From: an uncultured Mucilaginibacter sp.
GTDB taxonomy: Bacteria > Bacteroidota > Bacteroidia > Sphingobacteriales > Sphingobacteriaceae
Length of the DNA stretch: 64,000 nt
Direction: 5' to 3'
NCBI RefSeq assembly: GCF_903893715.1
Contig: NZ_CAITNG010000013.1
Location: forward strand, 1 to 64,000
In this document: one piece after another, positions 1-8,993 of the stretch
Position numbering within the stretch: position 1 is the first letter of the stretch
Layout of the letters: the number at the start of each line of letters is the position of its first letter
Notes under the pieces: generated by a model
Databases searched by the model: none
Seen by the model: only the letters and a program-made list of their open reading frames with translations
Told to the model about the DNA's origin: nothing
Translations under genes and position numbers: made by a program

Positions 1-662
1 CCATCACCAATAAATGTTTTATCCTGCCCTAATTCAATTGTTAAAAATTTGTTAGGGGCATAACCGGCAAGGCTGGTAACGTACGACCAATCGTTAGTGT
101 TTTTTATCGTCGACTGGCCTATAAGCGTCCGGTCTTGCCCCTCGCCGGGGATGATTTTTAAGGTATTGATGTAGTTCTGTTCATAGTTGGCAAAAGCCCC
201 CTGGTTTTCGTACCCGCTTGTATAAAAAAAGAATTTTTTGCCAATAGTTCCGCCTGCCTGATACCCCCGGGTATTTAAATTAGGTGCGGTACCCGCCGTA
301 AACTCGCGGCCTATCTGCAGATCGGTAATATAATCAAAGTAAAAAGTGTAATCCTTGTTTTTTACGTCAACCAGGTGCTGATCAAACAGTATGCGGTGTA
401 GCCAGCTTCTTTTTGTTGCGTGTTGTTCTGTACTCAACAACGAATCATAAACTGTTCTTATATCACCGGAGTCGGGAATCAAAAACGGTTTGACCGAAGT
501 GTGCAAAGCTGTATTAGGAGAATATAACCCCGTATTAAGTTTTTGATAGAATTGGTACGAATAAGGTTGATACACCAATTGTGAATAGCCTTGAAACGTA
601 AGAGCAAACACAAAAAAACAAATGATCGATAATGTGCCTTTTTTAAAACAGGTATTTATCAT
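1..662 (-). CDS. RemB/Wzi-like outer-membrane protein (3' end outside window)
   Basis: This reading frame starts at an ATG at 662 and stays open to the window edge, giving about 220 N-terminal residues. A signal peptide is visible (hydrophobic run SIICFFVFALTF ending at GYSQ). The rest is rich in aromatic residues, as expected for an outer-membrane beta-barrel. The last visible stretch, ELGQDKTFIGDG, resembles the conserved FIGDG segment of the gliding-motility protein RemB and of Wzi-like capsule-assembly barrels. The family name is from memory of that motif, so it is tentative. It is divergent from the sugar-dehydratase gene at 749, and a -7 promoter box at 715-722 faces it. Its position beside polysaccharide genes fits a role in surface-polysaccharide attachment or export. 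Confidence 0.55.
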   Translation of the reverse strand, partial: MINTCFKKGTLSIICFFVFALTFQGYSQLVYQPYSYQFYQKLNTGLYSPNTALHTSVKPFLIPDSGDIRTVYDSLLSTEQHATKRSWLHRILFDQHLVDVKNKDYTFYFDYITDLQIGREFTAGTAPNLNTRGYQAGGTIGKKFFFYTSGYENQGAFANYEQNYINTLKIIPGEGQDRTLIGQSTIKNTNDWSYVTSLAGYAPNKFLTIELGQDKTFIGD

Positions 663-714
663 AGCATAATGTAAAATGACACAATAGAACAGCAAAGCCA
701 ATTGACTGTTCCGA

Positions 715-722
715 CAAAAATA
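715..722 (-). promoter_or_regulatory. -7 promoter box for the RemB-like gene
   Basis: Read on the minus strand this is TATTTTTG, a match to the Bacteroidota -7 consensus TAnnTTTG, 52 nt upstream of the ATG at 662. No convincing -33 TTG was found at the usual spacing. Confidence 0.4.
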
Positions 723-748
723 AACAATATAATTAACAGGTTGTTTTT

Positions 749-2137
749 GTGGCCGCCGACCTTAGTAAAGTTGATAAGGAAATCGAACAAATAAGGGTGT
801 ATTCGGTGGCCAGGATGGCCGAATTGATGGAAAAGCGCAACGTCGAAAAAATGATTATCACGAACGATAATCTTGAAGACGATGCAAAAAAATCGGCACT
901 CGACGAATGCTTGGCATTAAATATTCAGGTACTTACGGTGCCCCCTGCCGAGCAATGGATATATGGTAAGCTAAATATGCAACAGGTTAAAGACCTGAAG
1001 ATTGAAGATCTGCTGCAACGGAAGCCCATAACCATAGATACGACAACAATTTCTGAAGATATAAGGGGCCGACGTGTTTTGATAACCGGGGCTGCCGGAT
1101 CTATCGGCTCCGAAATAGTGAGGCAGGTAATGACTTACGGTCCGGCAATGGTTATTTTGTGTGATCAGGCCGAGTCGCCATTGCACGATATGCAATTGGA
1201 GGTACAAGAAAATTATCCCGATGTACCGAGCGTGATTTTTATCGCCGATATCAGGAATTATCAGCGTATGAAGGGCCTTTTCTTGAATTATCGTCCGGAA
1301 ATGGTGTTTCATGCAGCTGCCTATAAGCATGTGCCTATGATGGAGGATAACCCATCGGAAGCCGTATTCACCAACGTTTTAGGTACTAAACATGTAGCCG
1401 ATTTATCCGTTGCTTTTGGCGCATCAAAGTTTGTGATGATATCGACTGATAAAGCCGTAAATCCGACAAATGTAATGGGCGCCACCAAACGGATAGCGGA
1501 AATTTATATACAATCATTAAAAAGCAAACATATAGCTAATAATGAGGTGATAAAGACCCGTTTTATTACAACTCGTTTTGGTAATGTTCTGGGCTCAAAC
1601 GGTTCGGTAATACCGCGTTTTAGGTCGCAGATACAAAAGGGCGGACCAATCACCGTTACACACCCTGAAATCATGCGTTATTTTATGACGATATCCGAAG
1701 CCGTTCAACTCGTGCTTGAAGCCGGCGTAATGGGTGTTGGCGGCGAGATTTACATATTTGATATGGGCAAACCGGTTAAGATATCAGATTTGGCAATGAA
1801 CATGATAAGATTAGCCGGGCTGGTGCCAGATAAGGATATCAAAATCACCTACACCGGTTTAAGGCCGGGCGAGAAGTTGCACGAAGAGCTGCTTAACCAG
1901 GAAGAGCTTACTTTACCTACGCACCACGAAAAAATAAAAATAGCCAAGGTGATTACCTACCCATATCAACAGGTTATTGACGATATTGACGAATTAATTG
2001 CATTGAACAAGCAAAACAACAATACCGCGTTGGTAGAAAAAATGAAGATGATTGTTCCCGAATTTGTAAGCAAAAACTCCCAGTTTGAATTGCTTGACAA
2101 AAAGAAAGATAGCATGATGGTTAAAACCACGGTATAG
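749..2137 (+). CDS. Nucleotide-sugar 4,6-dehydratase of the CapD/WbpM/FlaA1 family, 5'-truncated
   Basis: The C-terminal NAD-dependent epimerase/dehydratase domain is complete: Gly-rich loop TGAAGSIGSE at about residue 113, the VMISTDKAVNP segment, and the MGATKR lysine motif. Family members act on UDP-sugars for capsule or O-antigen synthesis. They are normally about 600-650 residues, with four N-terminal membrane helices and a first Rossmann-like domain. Here only 462 residues remain. The ORF opens with a GTG inside what should be the first Rossmann domain (the KEIEQIRVYS region), and an in-frame TAA lies at 734-736. The membrane anchor is therefore missing. The product could be a soluble dehydratase from a GTG start or a decayed remnant; I cannot tell which. 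It is followed after 128 bp by a UGM-like flavoprotein gene. Confidence 0.8.
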   Translation: MAADLSKVDKEIEQIRVYSVARMAELMEKRNVEKMIITNDNLEDDAKKSALDECLALNIQVLTVPPAEQWIYGKLNMQQVKDLKIEDLLQRKPITIDTTTISEDIRGRRVLITGAAGSIGSEIVRQVMTYGPAMVILCDQAESPLHDMQLEVQENYPDVPSVIFIADIRNYQRMKGLFLNYRPEMVFHAAAYKHVPMMEDNPSEAVFTNVLGTKHVADLSVAFGASKFVMISTDKAVNPTNVMGATKRIAEIYIQSLKSKHIANNEVIKTRFITTRFGNVLGSNGSVIPRFRSQIQKGGPITVTHPEIMRYFMTISEAVQLVLEAGVMGVGGEIYIFDMGKPVKISDLAMNMIRLAGLVPDKDIKITYTGLRPGEKLHEELLNQEELTLPTHHEKIKIAKVITYPYQQVIDDIDELIALNKQNNNTALVEKMKMIVPEFVSKNSQFELLDKKKDSMMVKTTV

Positions 2138-2265
2138 TTGAGGTGTTTTACATCTAACACTTGGAAACTAAAATCCTATATTTTTTATATATTGAGGGGT
2201 ATGTCAAGGGTATCTGTTATCATGTTTTTCAAATTTATAACCACCCCAATTAAGTTTAAATATTA

Positions 2266-3534
2266 ATGAAAAGAAAAGCCATTATAATCGGTTCGGGCAT
2301 TTCGGGCTTGAGCATCAGCCATTTGTTGGCCAAAGAATATGATGTGCAGGTTTTAGAGCGGTCGGCAATGATTGGTGGCTTGATAAAATGCGACCGCATT
2401 GATGGCAATTTGTTCCATAGAGTTGGCGGCCATGTTTTCAACAGCAAAAACCCCGAAGTAACACAATGGTTTTGGGAGCACTTTGACAAGGAAAAAGAGT
2501 TTTTGTTGGCCGTTAGGAATGCCAAAATACTTTTCTCAGGCCAGCTGATTGGTTATCCCATCGAAAATTTTCTGTATCAACTCCCTCCTCATTTGGTAAA
2601 GGATATTGTAAAAGAGTTGCTCGCCATCAGCAAAGCCGGGTATAAAACACCTGATGCGTATGGTGATTTCCAATCTTTTTTGATCGGGAATTTTGGTGAA
2701 ACCTTGTTCCGCTTGTATTTCGGCCCGTACAACACAAAAATATGGAATACCGACATCAGTAAAGTACCGTTGGAATGGTTGGACGGCAAATTGCCCATGC
2801 CCAATATTGATGACGTAATCATTAGTAATATTGTAAAACTCGAAGAAACTGAAATGGTGCACGCCCGGTTTTATTATCCCGTGAGGGATGGGTCGCAATT
2901 CATTGTTAATCGCCTGGCCGAAAATTTGAATATTGCAACATCCTCCAATGTGGAGTCAATAAAATATAAATCCGGTAGGGTATCCGTCAACAACGATCAG
3001 GATGCAGATGTATTGGTGTATTGTGGCGATGTAAGGATATTATCCTCAATAATTGAAACTGACAACGCAGAATTGAGTGATGCTTTGTATCAGGTTTCCA
3101 AACTACCCTCAAACGGAACATCAAATGTTTTGTGCCAAACGGACGACAATGACATATCGTGGCTATATCTTCCTGAAGAAAAATTTAAGGCGCATCGAAT
3201 CATATATACCGGCAACTTTAGCCCTTCTAATAACGAAGGCTCAAATAGAAAGACATGTGTGGTGGAGTTTTCGGGTAAACACAGTGAGGAAGATATGTTG
3301 AAGGAATTAGCGCTGTTGCCGGGAAATTTAAAGGCATTAGCATTTAATTACGAATCTAACTCATACATTATACAGCAAAAAGATACACGCAGTAAGATAG
3401 AGGTTTTAAAAAATCTACTTGCGGCAAACCATATTTACTTGTTAGGCAGGTTTGCCGAATGGGAGTATTACAATATGGACAAATGCATTGAAAGTGCCAT
3501 GGCATTAAGTAAAATACTGATAGAAAAAACCTGA
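2266..3534 (+). CDS. FAD-dependent oxidoreductase, UDP-galactopyranose mutase / protoporphyrinogen-oxidase-like
   Basis: The N-terminus has a dinucleotide-binding fold with IIGSGISGLS (GxGxxG, residues about 7-16) followed by an acidic residue in the LER segment. The GGLIKCDRIDG and RVGGHVFNSKNPEV segments are characteristic of flavoproteins of the amine-oxidase/UGM type. At 422 residues the length suits either UDP-galactopyranose mutases or PPO-like proteins found in LPS clusters. Lying between a nucleotide-sugar dehydratase and gmd, it most likely modifies a sugar for surface polysaccharide. A heme-pathway role is less likely here because no hem genes are nearby. The exact substrate cannot be read from the sequence. 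Confidence 0.65.
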   Translation: MKRKAIIIGSGISGLSISHLLAKEYDVQVLERSAMIGGLIKCDRIDGNLFHRVGGHVFNSKNPEVTQWFWEHFDKEKEFLLAVRNAKILFSGQLIGYPIENFLYQLPPHLVKDIVKELLAISKAGYKTPDAYGDFQSFLIGNFGETLFRLYFGPYNTKIWNTDISKVPLEWLDGKLPMPNIDDVIISNIVKLEETEMVHARFYYPVRDGSQFIVNRLAENLNIATSSNVESIKYKSGRVSVNNDQDADVLVYCGDVRILSSIIETDNAELSDALYQVSKLPSNGTSNVLCQTDDNDISWLYLPEEKFKAHRIIYTGNFSPSNNEGSNRKTCVVEFSGKHSEEDMLKELALLPGNLKALAFNYESNSYIIQQKDTRSKIEVLKNLLAANHIYLLGRFAEWEYYNMDKCIESAMALSKILIEKT

Positions 3535-3627
3535 TATATTACGCAACGCAATGGTTTAGTTGCTTTTTTTGTGTTATTTTGCAAGCGACAATTGTTGTGT
3601 TATAAAAAGACAGTTTATTAGAATAGG

Positions 3628-4740
3628 ATGAAAATAGCGTTAGTTACAGGGATTACCGGGCAAGATGGTGCCTATTTGGCGGAGTTGTTATTGGCTAAAG
3701 GGTATGAAGTACATGGTATTAAAAGGAGAAGCTCGTTGTTTAATACCGATCGTATAGATCATTTATACCAGGACCCACATGATAAACATGTAAAATTCAA
3801 GCTCCACTACGGCGATTTGTCGGACTCGACAAACTTAATCAGGATTATACAGCAGGTACAGCCTGATGAGATATATAACCTGGGTGCCATGTCGCACGTT
3901 AAGGTGAGTTTTGACACCCCCGAATATACCGCTAACGCTGACGGTATCGGTACGCTTCGATTATTGGAAGCCATCCGGATATTGGGCTTAGAGAAGAAAA
4001 CGCGGATATATCAGGCATCGACATCCGAATTGTACGGATTGGTACAGGCCGTGCCGCAATCGGAAACAACCCCATTTTACCCTCGTTCACCTTATGCCGT
4101 AGCAAAAATGTACGCTTACTGGATAACCGTGAACTACCGTGAGGCTTATGGCATATACGCCTGTAACGGTATATTATTTAACCATGAAAGCCCATTGCGC
4201 GGTGAAACTTTTGTTACCCGTAAAATTACACGTGCCGTGGCCAAAATAGCATTGGGACTACAAGACGAGTTGTACCTGGGTAATCTGGATGCACAACGCG
4301 ACTGGGGCCATGCCAAGGATTATGTAGAGGCAATGTACCTGATACTGCAGCAAGATGTAGCCGAAGATTACGTTATAGCCACAGGGGTTACCACACGCGT
4401 TCGAGAATTTGTGCGTATGTCGTTCAAAGAGGTAGGGATAGAAGTTGAATTTAAAGGCGAGGGTGCTGACGAGAAAGGATACGTGGTATCGTGTTCAAAT
4501 GCAAAGTACCAGTTGCCGGTGGGCAAGTTGGTTGTGGCTGTAGATAAACAGTATTTTCGCCCAACCGAGGTGGATTTGTTAATTGGCGACCCCACAAAAG
4601 CAAATACCAAACTGGGTTGGAAGCCAAAATACGACCTTGCTATGCTGGTGCACGAAATGGTGAAAGCAGATGTTGACCACTTTACTAAAGAAAAATTACT
4701 CAAAGAATACGGATACGATATAAAGAATCAATTCGAATAG
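3628..4740 (+). CDS. gmd: GDP-mannose 4,6-dehydratase
   Basis: Converts GDP-D-mannose to GDP-4-dehydro-6-deoxy-D-mannose, the first step to GDP-fucose, GDP-rhamnose or GDP-perosamine. It is an extended [15 protein letters not shown] cofactor loop at residues 8-19, STSELYG (catalytic Thr/Ser-Glu region), the [10 protein letters not shown] Tyr-x3-Lys pair, and [15 protein letters not shown], a Gmd hallmark. The length of 370 aa is normal. The start ATG at 3628 gives the expected N-terminus ([14 protein letters not shown]). The gene closes the polysaccharide cluster and is followed by a strong bidirectional terminator. No GDP-fucose synthase follows it inside the window; manA, which helps make the precursor, is at 62.6 kb. 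Confidence 0.95.
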   Translation: MKIALVTGITGQDGAYLAELLLAKGYEVHGIKRRSSLFNTDRIDHLYQDPHDKHVKFKLHYGDLSDSTNLIRIIQQVQPDEIYNLGAMSHVKVSFDTPEYTANADGIGTLRLLEAIRILGLEKKTRIYQASTSELYGLVQAVPQSETTPFYPRSPYAVAKMYAYWITVNYREAYGIYACNGILFNHESPLRGETFVTRKITRAVAKIALGLQDELYLGNLDAQRDWGHAKDYVEAMYLILQQDVAEDYVIATGVTTRVREFVRMSFKEVGIEVEFKGEGADEKGYVVSCSNAKYQLPVGKLVVAVDKQYFRPTEVDLLIGDPTKANTKLGWKPKYDLAMLVHEMVKADVDHFTKEKLLKEYGYDIKNQFE

Positions 4741-4761
4741 TATTCCATTCGGAGATAGAAT

Positions 4762-4799
4762 AAAAAGAAAAACCCACCTTGTAGCGGGTTTTTCTTTTT
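4762..4799. terminator. Bidirectional terminator between gmd and apaG
   Basis: A perfect 14-bp inverted repeat (AAAAAGAAAAACCC at 4762-4775 and its complement at 4786-4799) with a 10-nt loop. The A-run and T-run on either side let it serve the convergent gmd and apaG transcripts. Confidence 0.8.
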
Positions 4800-4813
4800 A
4801 TATCGGATATCAC

Positions 4814-5200
4814 TTAATTCAATTTGTACGGTGCTATTAAATAGAACTCGGGTATTTTAACGTTGAACAAAAAGTCATCCATCAGCCTCAGCATCTGGTA
4901 TTCGCCTTTCATGCTGCCGGTGTCGGTTTTTAAGTTGCAGCCCGAAACATATTCATGCGAAGCGCCGGGTTCGATAATTGGTTGCACGCCAACAACACCT
5001 TCGCCTTCAACCTCGCGTTTGGTGCCGTTCGAATCAAAGATGGTCCAATGGCGGCGTAACAACTGCACTGCAAAATTGCCGACGTTTTCGATGTTGATTT
5101 TATAGGCAAACATAAAATGATCGTTGGCAGGGTTTGAGTATTCCGGCTGGTAAATGGTTTCTACAGATACCTTAACACCTTCAGTAATTGTATTGATCAT
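4814..5200 (-). CDS. apaG: ApaG-domain protein (Co2+/Mg2+ efflux protein ApaG family)
   Basis: A 128-residue single-domain protein with the ApaG/DUF525 hallmarks: AYKINIENVGNFAVQLLRRHW, then EGEGVVGVQPIIEPG and YVSGCNLKTDTGSMKGEY. The fold is an Ig-like beta sandwich. The E. coli and Salmonella gene is linked to Co/Mg homeostasis, but the biochemical role is not established. I start it at MINTITEGVKV (5200), the usual family N-terminus, not at an ATG seven codons upstream. It is convergent with gmd. Confidence 0.88.
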   Translation of the reverse strand: MINTITEGVKVSVETIYQPEYSNPANDHFMFAYKINIENVGNFAVQLLRRHWTIFDSNGTKREVEGEGVVGVQPIIEPGASHEYVSGCNLKTDTGSMKGEYQMLRLMDDFLFNVKIPEFYLIAPYKLN

Positions 5201-5329
5201 ATCATGAAACTTATAATTCAAACATAAATAAAAAATTCACTTTAGTGAAACTTCCGCATCATATAAAGATCATTTTGTTCAATAATGTTTCAACGTTTTT
5301 ATTGAGGTATAAATTATCGCGGTAATAAT

Positions 5330-6322
5330 TTAAGCAGTTTCTAATGAAAACTTTTCCTGCACGCTTTGTAAAAGCTCGTATATCTCGCCAATGTTTTCGG
5401 ATGATACCAGTTTCATGCGGGTTTCTTTAAAATTTTCGAGACCTTTAAAGTAGTTCGAATAATGCCTGCGCATTTCAAAAATCCCTGTTTTGGGACCCTT
5501 CCACTCAATTGATTTTTCAAGATGTGTGCGGCATACTTCAACTCGTTCTGCAATAGTGGGTTTATCCATATGCTCACCGGTCTCAAAAAAGTGTTTGATT
5601 TCGCGAAAAATCCAAGGGTAACCAATAGCGGCCCTACCTATCATCATCCCATCAACGCCGTATTCCAAGCGCCAGTTGGCAGCCTTTTCGGGCGAATCGA
5701 TATCGCCGTTACCAAATATAGGTATCTGTATCCGGGGGTTCTTTTTTATCTCGCTTATCAAGCTCCAATCGGCAACGCCTTTATACATTTGTGCACGCGT
5801 GCGGCCATGTATGGTCAACGCCTTTATGCCAACGTCCTGCAGGCGCTCGGCAACTTCATATACATTTTTCGTATTGTCGTCCCAACCTAAACGGGTTTTT
5901 ACTGTGACCGGCAAGTGTGTCGATTCGACAACAGCCTTCGTCATGGCAACCATTTTATCAATATCCTGCAACAAACTTGCACCGGCACCGCGGCAGGCCA
6001 CGTTTTTTACCGGGCAACCGTAGTTGATGTCCATTAGGTCCGGGTTGGCTTGGGTTGAAATTTCGGTTGCCCTGCGCATTGAATCGATATCGCTGCCAAA
6101 TATTTGTATCCCTATTGGGCGTTCATATTCAAAAATGTCCAGTTTTTTCAGGCTTTTGGCGGCGTCGCGTATCAAGCCTTCGGATGAGATAAACTCGGTA
6201 TACATCATGTCGGCACCGTTTTGTTTGCATACAAAACGGAAGGGCGGATCGCTCACATCCTCCATCGGCGCAAGCAACAAAGGGAATTTCCCTAAATCAA
6301 TATTTCCTATTTGAACAGACAT
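5330..6322 (-). CDS. dusB: tRNA-dihydrouridine synthase
   Basis: An FMN-dependent TIM-barrel enzyme that reduces uridine to dihydrouridine in the tRNA D-loop. Family motifs are clear: LAPMEDVSDPPFRFVC near the N-terminus, MDINYGCPVKNVACRGAG containing the catalytic Cys, VKTRLGWDD, IHGRTRAQMYKG, and the FMN phosphate-binding GNGDI and DGMMIGRAA segments. The start is the ATG at 6322 (MSVQIGNIDLG), which gives 330 aa; the open frame upstream lacks homology and would run into the divergent gene. A -7 promoter box lies 19 nt upstream. It is divergent from the CPBP protease gene with a short shared promoter region. Confidence 0.93.
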   Translation of the reverse strand: MSVQIGNIDLGKFPLLLAPMEDVSDPPFRFVCKQNGADMMYTEFISSEGLIRDAAKSLKKLDIFEYERPIGIQIFGSDIDSMRRATEISTQANPDLMDINYGCPVKNVACRGAGASLLQDIDKMVAMTKAVVESTHLPVTVKTRLGWDDNTKNVYEVAERLQDVGIKALTIHGRTRAQMYKGVADWSLISEIKKNPRIQIPIFGNGDIDSPEKAANWRLEYGVDGMMIGRAAIGYPWIFREIKHFFETGEHMDKPTIAERVEVCRTHLEKSIEWKGPKTGIFEMRRHYSNYFKGLENFKETRMKLVSSENIGEIYELLQSVQEKFSLETA

Positions 6323-6340
6323 GAGTATCTTTAAACGCTG

Positions 6341-6348
6341 CAAAAATA
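6341..6348 (-). promoter_or_regulatory. -7 promoter box for dusB
   Basis: TATTTTTG on the minus strand (CAAAAATA on plus), matching TAnnTTTG, in the 41-bp gap between divergent dusB and the CPBP gene. Confidence 0.45.
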
Positions 6349-6363
6349 CAAATATTAACTTAT

Positions 6364-7323
6364 ATGACAGTAGAGGCCCCGAGCAAGATGCACCCGAGCA
6401 TGCAATTTTTAGTTTTGATAGGCATAAGCCTGGGTATGATGATAGCTGGCACATTGATTGGAATGGCGTTGGTTACCGTTCTTTATGGTTTGGGCACCAT
6501 AAACCAGATAATGGCATTTGATACTACTGCACCAAACGTAACCACCTCGATTTGGATATTGCAGATAGCGAGCACAACCATCCCGTTATTCATTGCGCCG
6601 GTTGTTTTTGCACGATACGTGGTAAACGAGCCAAAGGCTTATCTTAAACCTGCTATCAAAATTGCTCCTGCTTTTTTTGGGTTGGTGCTTTTGGTGATGT
6701 TGGTTTCGATGCCCTTTATGGAGTTTTTGATCGACATGAACCAGAAAATGGTGTTGCCGCATTCGTTAAAGTGGCTGCAGCAATGGATGCGTGATAAGGA
6801 AGATGCTGCCACGACCGAAATGCAGGCCCTATTGCAAATGAAAACATTTGGCAGCATGTTATTTGCCGTTTTGGAAATTGGGTTATTAACTGCCATAGCC
6901 GAAGAGTTTTTGTTTAGGGGATGCGTTCAAAGTATTTTTACCAGTTGGACCAAAAATCACCATTGGGGTATATGGATAGCCGCCATTATTTTCAGCGCGT
7001 TCCACATGGAATTTTTTGGCTTTTTGCCCCGGATGGTATTAGGCGTTTTTTTTGGATATTTTGTTTACTGGAGCGGCAGCATTTGGACGGGTGTATTGGC
7101 CCATTTTATAAACAATGGTACCGATGTGGTGCTCACTTATCTGTTTCAGCAAAAAATTATTAGTTTCGACCCCGACTCGAGCCATTATAATTACATTATT
7201 GGAACATTAAGCTTGATTTTTACCGTATTTTTGTTTTTTGTTTACCAAAAGGTATCAGTAACTAAAAATAAGTTAGTTGAGCAAAATGGAAAGGGACTGG
7301 GTAAAAATCTACACTTCGAGTGA
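6364..7323 (+). CDS. CPBP (CAAX/Abi) family intramembrane metalloprotease
   Basis: A polytopic membrane protein of 319 aa with the three family signatures: AEEFLFRG at about residue 180 (the paired Glu and Arg), FSAFHMEFFGFLPR (His about 212), and LAHFINNGTDVV (His and Asn). These residues form the metal site of CAAX-type glutamic/metallo proteases. Hydrophobic segments lie at about 14-42, 58-85, 98-122, 162-183, 200-260 and 280-300. The substrate is unknown; bacterial members are linked to peptide processing and self-immunity. It leads a compact run with DUF2007, cdsA and psd, overlapping the next gene, so co-transcription with phospholipid genes is likely. Confidence 0.88.
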   Translation: MTVEAPSKMHPSMQFLVLIGISLGMMIAGTLIGMALVTVLYGLGTINQIMAFDTTAPNVTTSIWILQIASTTIPLFIAPVVFARYVVNEPKAYLKPAIKIAPAFFGLVLLVMLVSMPFMEFLIDMNQKMVLPHSLKWLQQWMRDKEDAATTEMQALLQMKTFGSMLFAVLEIGLLTAIAEEFLFRGCVQSIFTSWTKNHHWGIWIAAIIFSAFHMEFFGFLPRMVLGVFFGYFVYWSGSIWTGVLAHFINNGTDVVLTYLFQQKIISFDPDSSHYNYIIGTLSLIFTVFLFFVYQKVSVTKNKLVEQNGKGLGKNLHFE

Positions 7324-7501
7324 TTACTACCGTTCGGAGATTGTAAAGCAAGTGCTTTTTGAGCACCAGATAGCCAGTGTGTTATTTAACAAACAAGATT
7401 TGTCGCACCGTTCCTTTGGAAACATCGAGGTATATATACATCAGGAAGATTTTAGTAAAGCCATTGAGCTTATCATCCTGAACCAAACGCTTAATTTATG
7501 A
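7286..7501 (+). CDS. DUF2007 domain protein
   Basis: A 71-residue protein whose motif order fits DUF2007: WVKIYTSSDYYRSEIVKQVL at the start (position inferred), then a segment about which ligand is unknown, and the IEVYIHQEDFSKAIEL end. The family resembles a small ferredoxin-like signal-transducing fold; no function is established. The ATG at 7286 is preferred over a TTG three codons upstream. It overlaps the end of the CPBP gene and its stop overlaps the cdsA start by 4 bp (ATGA), so it is translationally coupled on both sides. Confidence 0.75.
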   Translation: MERDWVKIYTSSDYYRSEIVKQVLFEHQIASVLFNKQDLSHRSFGNIEVYIHQEDFSKAIELIILNQTLNL

Positions 7502-8304
7502 AAACTCGTGCCATAACCGGCTTCTTTTTTGTTGTTATTATGCTGGCATCGGTGCTAACCGGGCCATATATTTTCACTGCTTTTTTTACATTGCTTAGCT
7601 TTTTGTGCTTAAATGAATTTTACAAAATCGTCAAATCGGAGACAATAAACCCCAACAGGGTTGCCGGTTTAATCGGCGGCGGGTGCATATTCGCCGGGAT
7701 AGGACTACATTATATACTCCATATCGATTCGAAATGGTTATTGGTTATCATACCGGTTTTGGGCAGCATTTTTATAGCCGAATTGTATAAACACTCCGAA
7801 ACGCCTTTTGTAAACATAGCCTACACTATTTTGGGGCTGGTATACGCCATCGCTCCATTCAGTTTCTTTTTCGGTTTGGCATTTATTACGGGCGAAGTTT
7901 ATAATAACCATTTTCCGCTGGTCTTTTTGCTGCTCCTTTGGTCGAACGATACGGGGGCCTATGTTGTGGGCCTGTTATTCGGCAAAACCAAGTTGTTCGA
8001 AAGGCACTCGCCAAAGAAGACTTGGGAAGGCTTTATAGGCGGATTATTGTTTACCGTTGCCATCAGTATCCTTATCTCCTACTACTTTAAAGATATAGAA
8101 TGGCGGCAATGGGCATCAATGGCCATCCTTATATCATGCTTTGGCACCATGGGCGACCTGGTAGAATCGATGCTAAAAAGAAGCGTACATGCCAAGGATT
8201 CGGGCAGTTTGTTGCCGGGGCATGGCGGCCTGTTGGATAGGTTCGACGGCTTGTTTTTATCGGCCCCTATCGTTTTTGCTTACCTTTACTTAATTACAAA
8301 TTAG
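7498..8304 (+). CDS. cdsA: Phosphatidate cytidylyltransferase
   Basis: Makes CDP-diacylglycerol from phosphatidate and CTP, the branch point to phosphatidylethanolamine and cardiolipin. It is an integral membrane protein (268 aa, about eight hydrophobic segments). The C-terminal CDS signature is intact: SMLKRSVHAKDSG directly followed by SLLPGHGG and LLDRFDG, with the SPKKTWEG motif before it. It overlaps the DUF2007 gene by 4 bp and is followed 24 bp later by psd. The two enzymes flank the phosphatidylserine step of the same pathway; the PS synthase itself is not in the window. Confidence 0.94.
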   Translation: MKTRAITGFFFVVIMLASVLTGPYIFTAFFTLLSFLCLNEFYKIVKSETINPNRVAGLIGGGCIFAGIGLHYILHIDSKWLLVIIPVLGSIFIAELYKHSETPFVNIAYTILGLVYAIAPFSFFFGLAFITGEVYNNHFPLVFLLLLWSNDTGAYVVGLLFGKTKLFERHSPKKTWEGFIGGLLFTVAISILISYYFKDIEWRQWASMAILISCFGTMGDLVESMLKRSVHAKDSGSLLPGHGGLLDRFDGLFLSAPIVFAYLYLITN

Positions 8305-8312
8305 TAATTTTG
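8305..8312 (+). promoter_or_regulatory. -7 promoter box for psd
   Basis: TAATTTTG, starting immediately after the cdsA stop and 24 nt before the psd ATG, matches the Bacteroidota -7 consensus. It suggests that psd can be transcribed independently of the upstream operon. Confidence 0.4.
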
Positions 8313-8328
8313 CACTAAATTCAATTAC

Positions 8329-8991
8329 ATGACTATCCATAAAGAAGGTTATACCTCTATCGCGCTATGCATATTGTTCATTTTTGTATTAAATGCGTTG
8401 CTGCAGTTTTATTGTCCGCAGTACGTATTTTTAAAATGGGCAATTTATATATTGTCGTTTGCGCTTTTTGTTATCATCCTCCAGTTTTTCAGGAGCCCTG
8501 CAATCAATATTACTACCAAAGATAAACAGGTACTTTGCCCGGCCGATGGCAAAGTTGTGGTAATAGAAGAGGTTGAGGAAACAGAGTTTTTAAAAGACAA
8601 ACGCATACAAATTTCGGTTTTCATGTCGCCCATTAACGTACATATCAACCGTAACCCAATTGGTGGTATGGTAAAATATTTTTGTTACCACCCGGGCAAA
8701 TATCTGGTAGCGTGGCACCCAAAGTCATCAACCGAAAATGAGCGTACTACCATCGCCATCGAAAACAGCAAAGGGACAATCGTTTTGTTCCGCCAGATAG
8801 CCGGTGCATTGGCGCGCCGCATTGTTTGGTATGTTAAGGAAGGCGATGTGGTTAAACAGGGCGAACAATTTGGCTTTATCAAATTTGGGTCGCGGGTAGA
8901 TATTTTTTTACCGCTGGGCACCAAGGTAAACGTTGGCTTGGACGAAGTTGTTAAAGGCGGTATTACCGTTTTAGCAGAGCTAAAAGCCTGA
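8329..8991 (+). CDS. psd: Phosphatidylserine decarboxylase proenzyme (short, archaetidylserine-type)
   Basis: Decarboxylates phosphatidylserine to phosphatidylethanolamine at the membrane. The enzyme is made as a proenzyme that cleaves itself to form a pyruvoyl group. The cleavage motif appears as KFGSRVDIFLP, with the Gly-Ser bond at about residues 187-188. Other conserved stretches are CPADGKVVVIEE, FMSPINVHINRNP and YHPGKYLVAW. The 220-aa length and paired N-terminal hydrophobic segment (about 10-50) match the short Psd class common in Bacteroidota. It ends 2 bp before the convergent M1 peptidase gene. Confidence 0.94.
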   Translation: MTIHKEGYTSIALCILFIFVLNALLQFYCPQYVFLKWAIYILSFALFVIILQFFRSPAINITTKDKQVLCPADGKVVVIEEVEETEFLKDKRIQISVFMSPINVHINRNPIGGMVKYFCYHPGKYLVAWHPKSSTENERTTIAIENSKGTIVLFRQIAGALARRIVWYVKEGDVVKQGEQFGFIKFGSRVDIFLPLGTKVNVGLDEVVKGGITVLAELKA

Positions 8992-8993
8992 TA

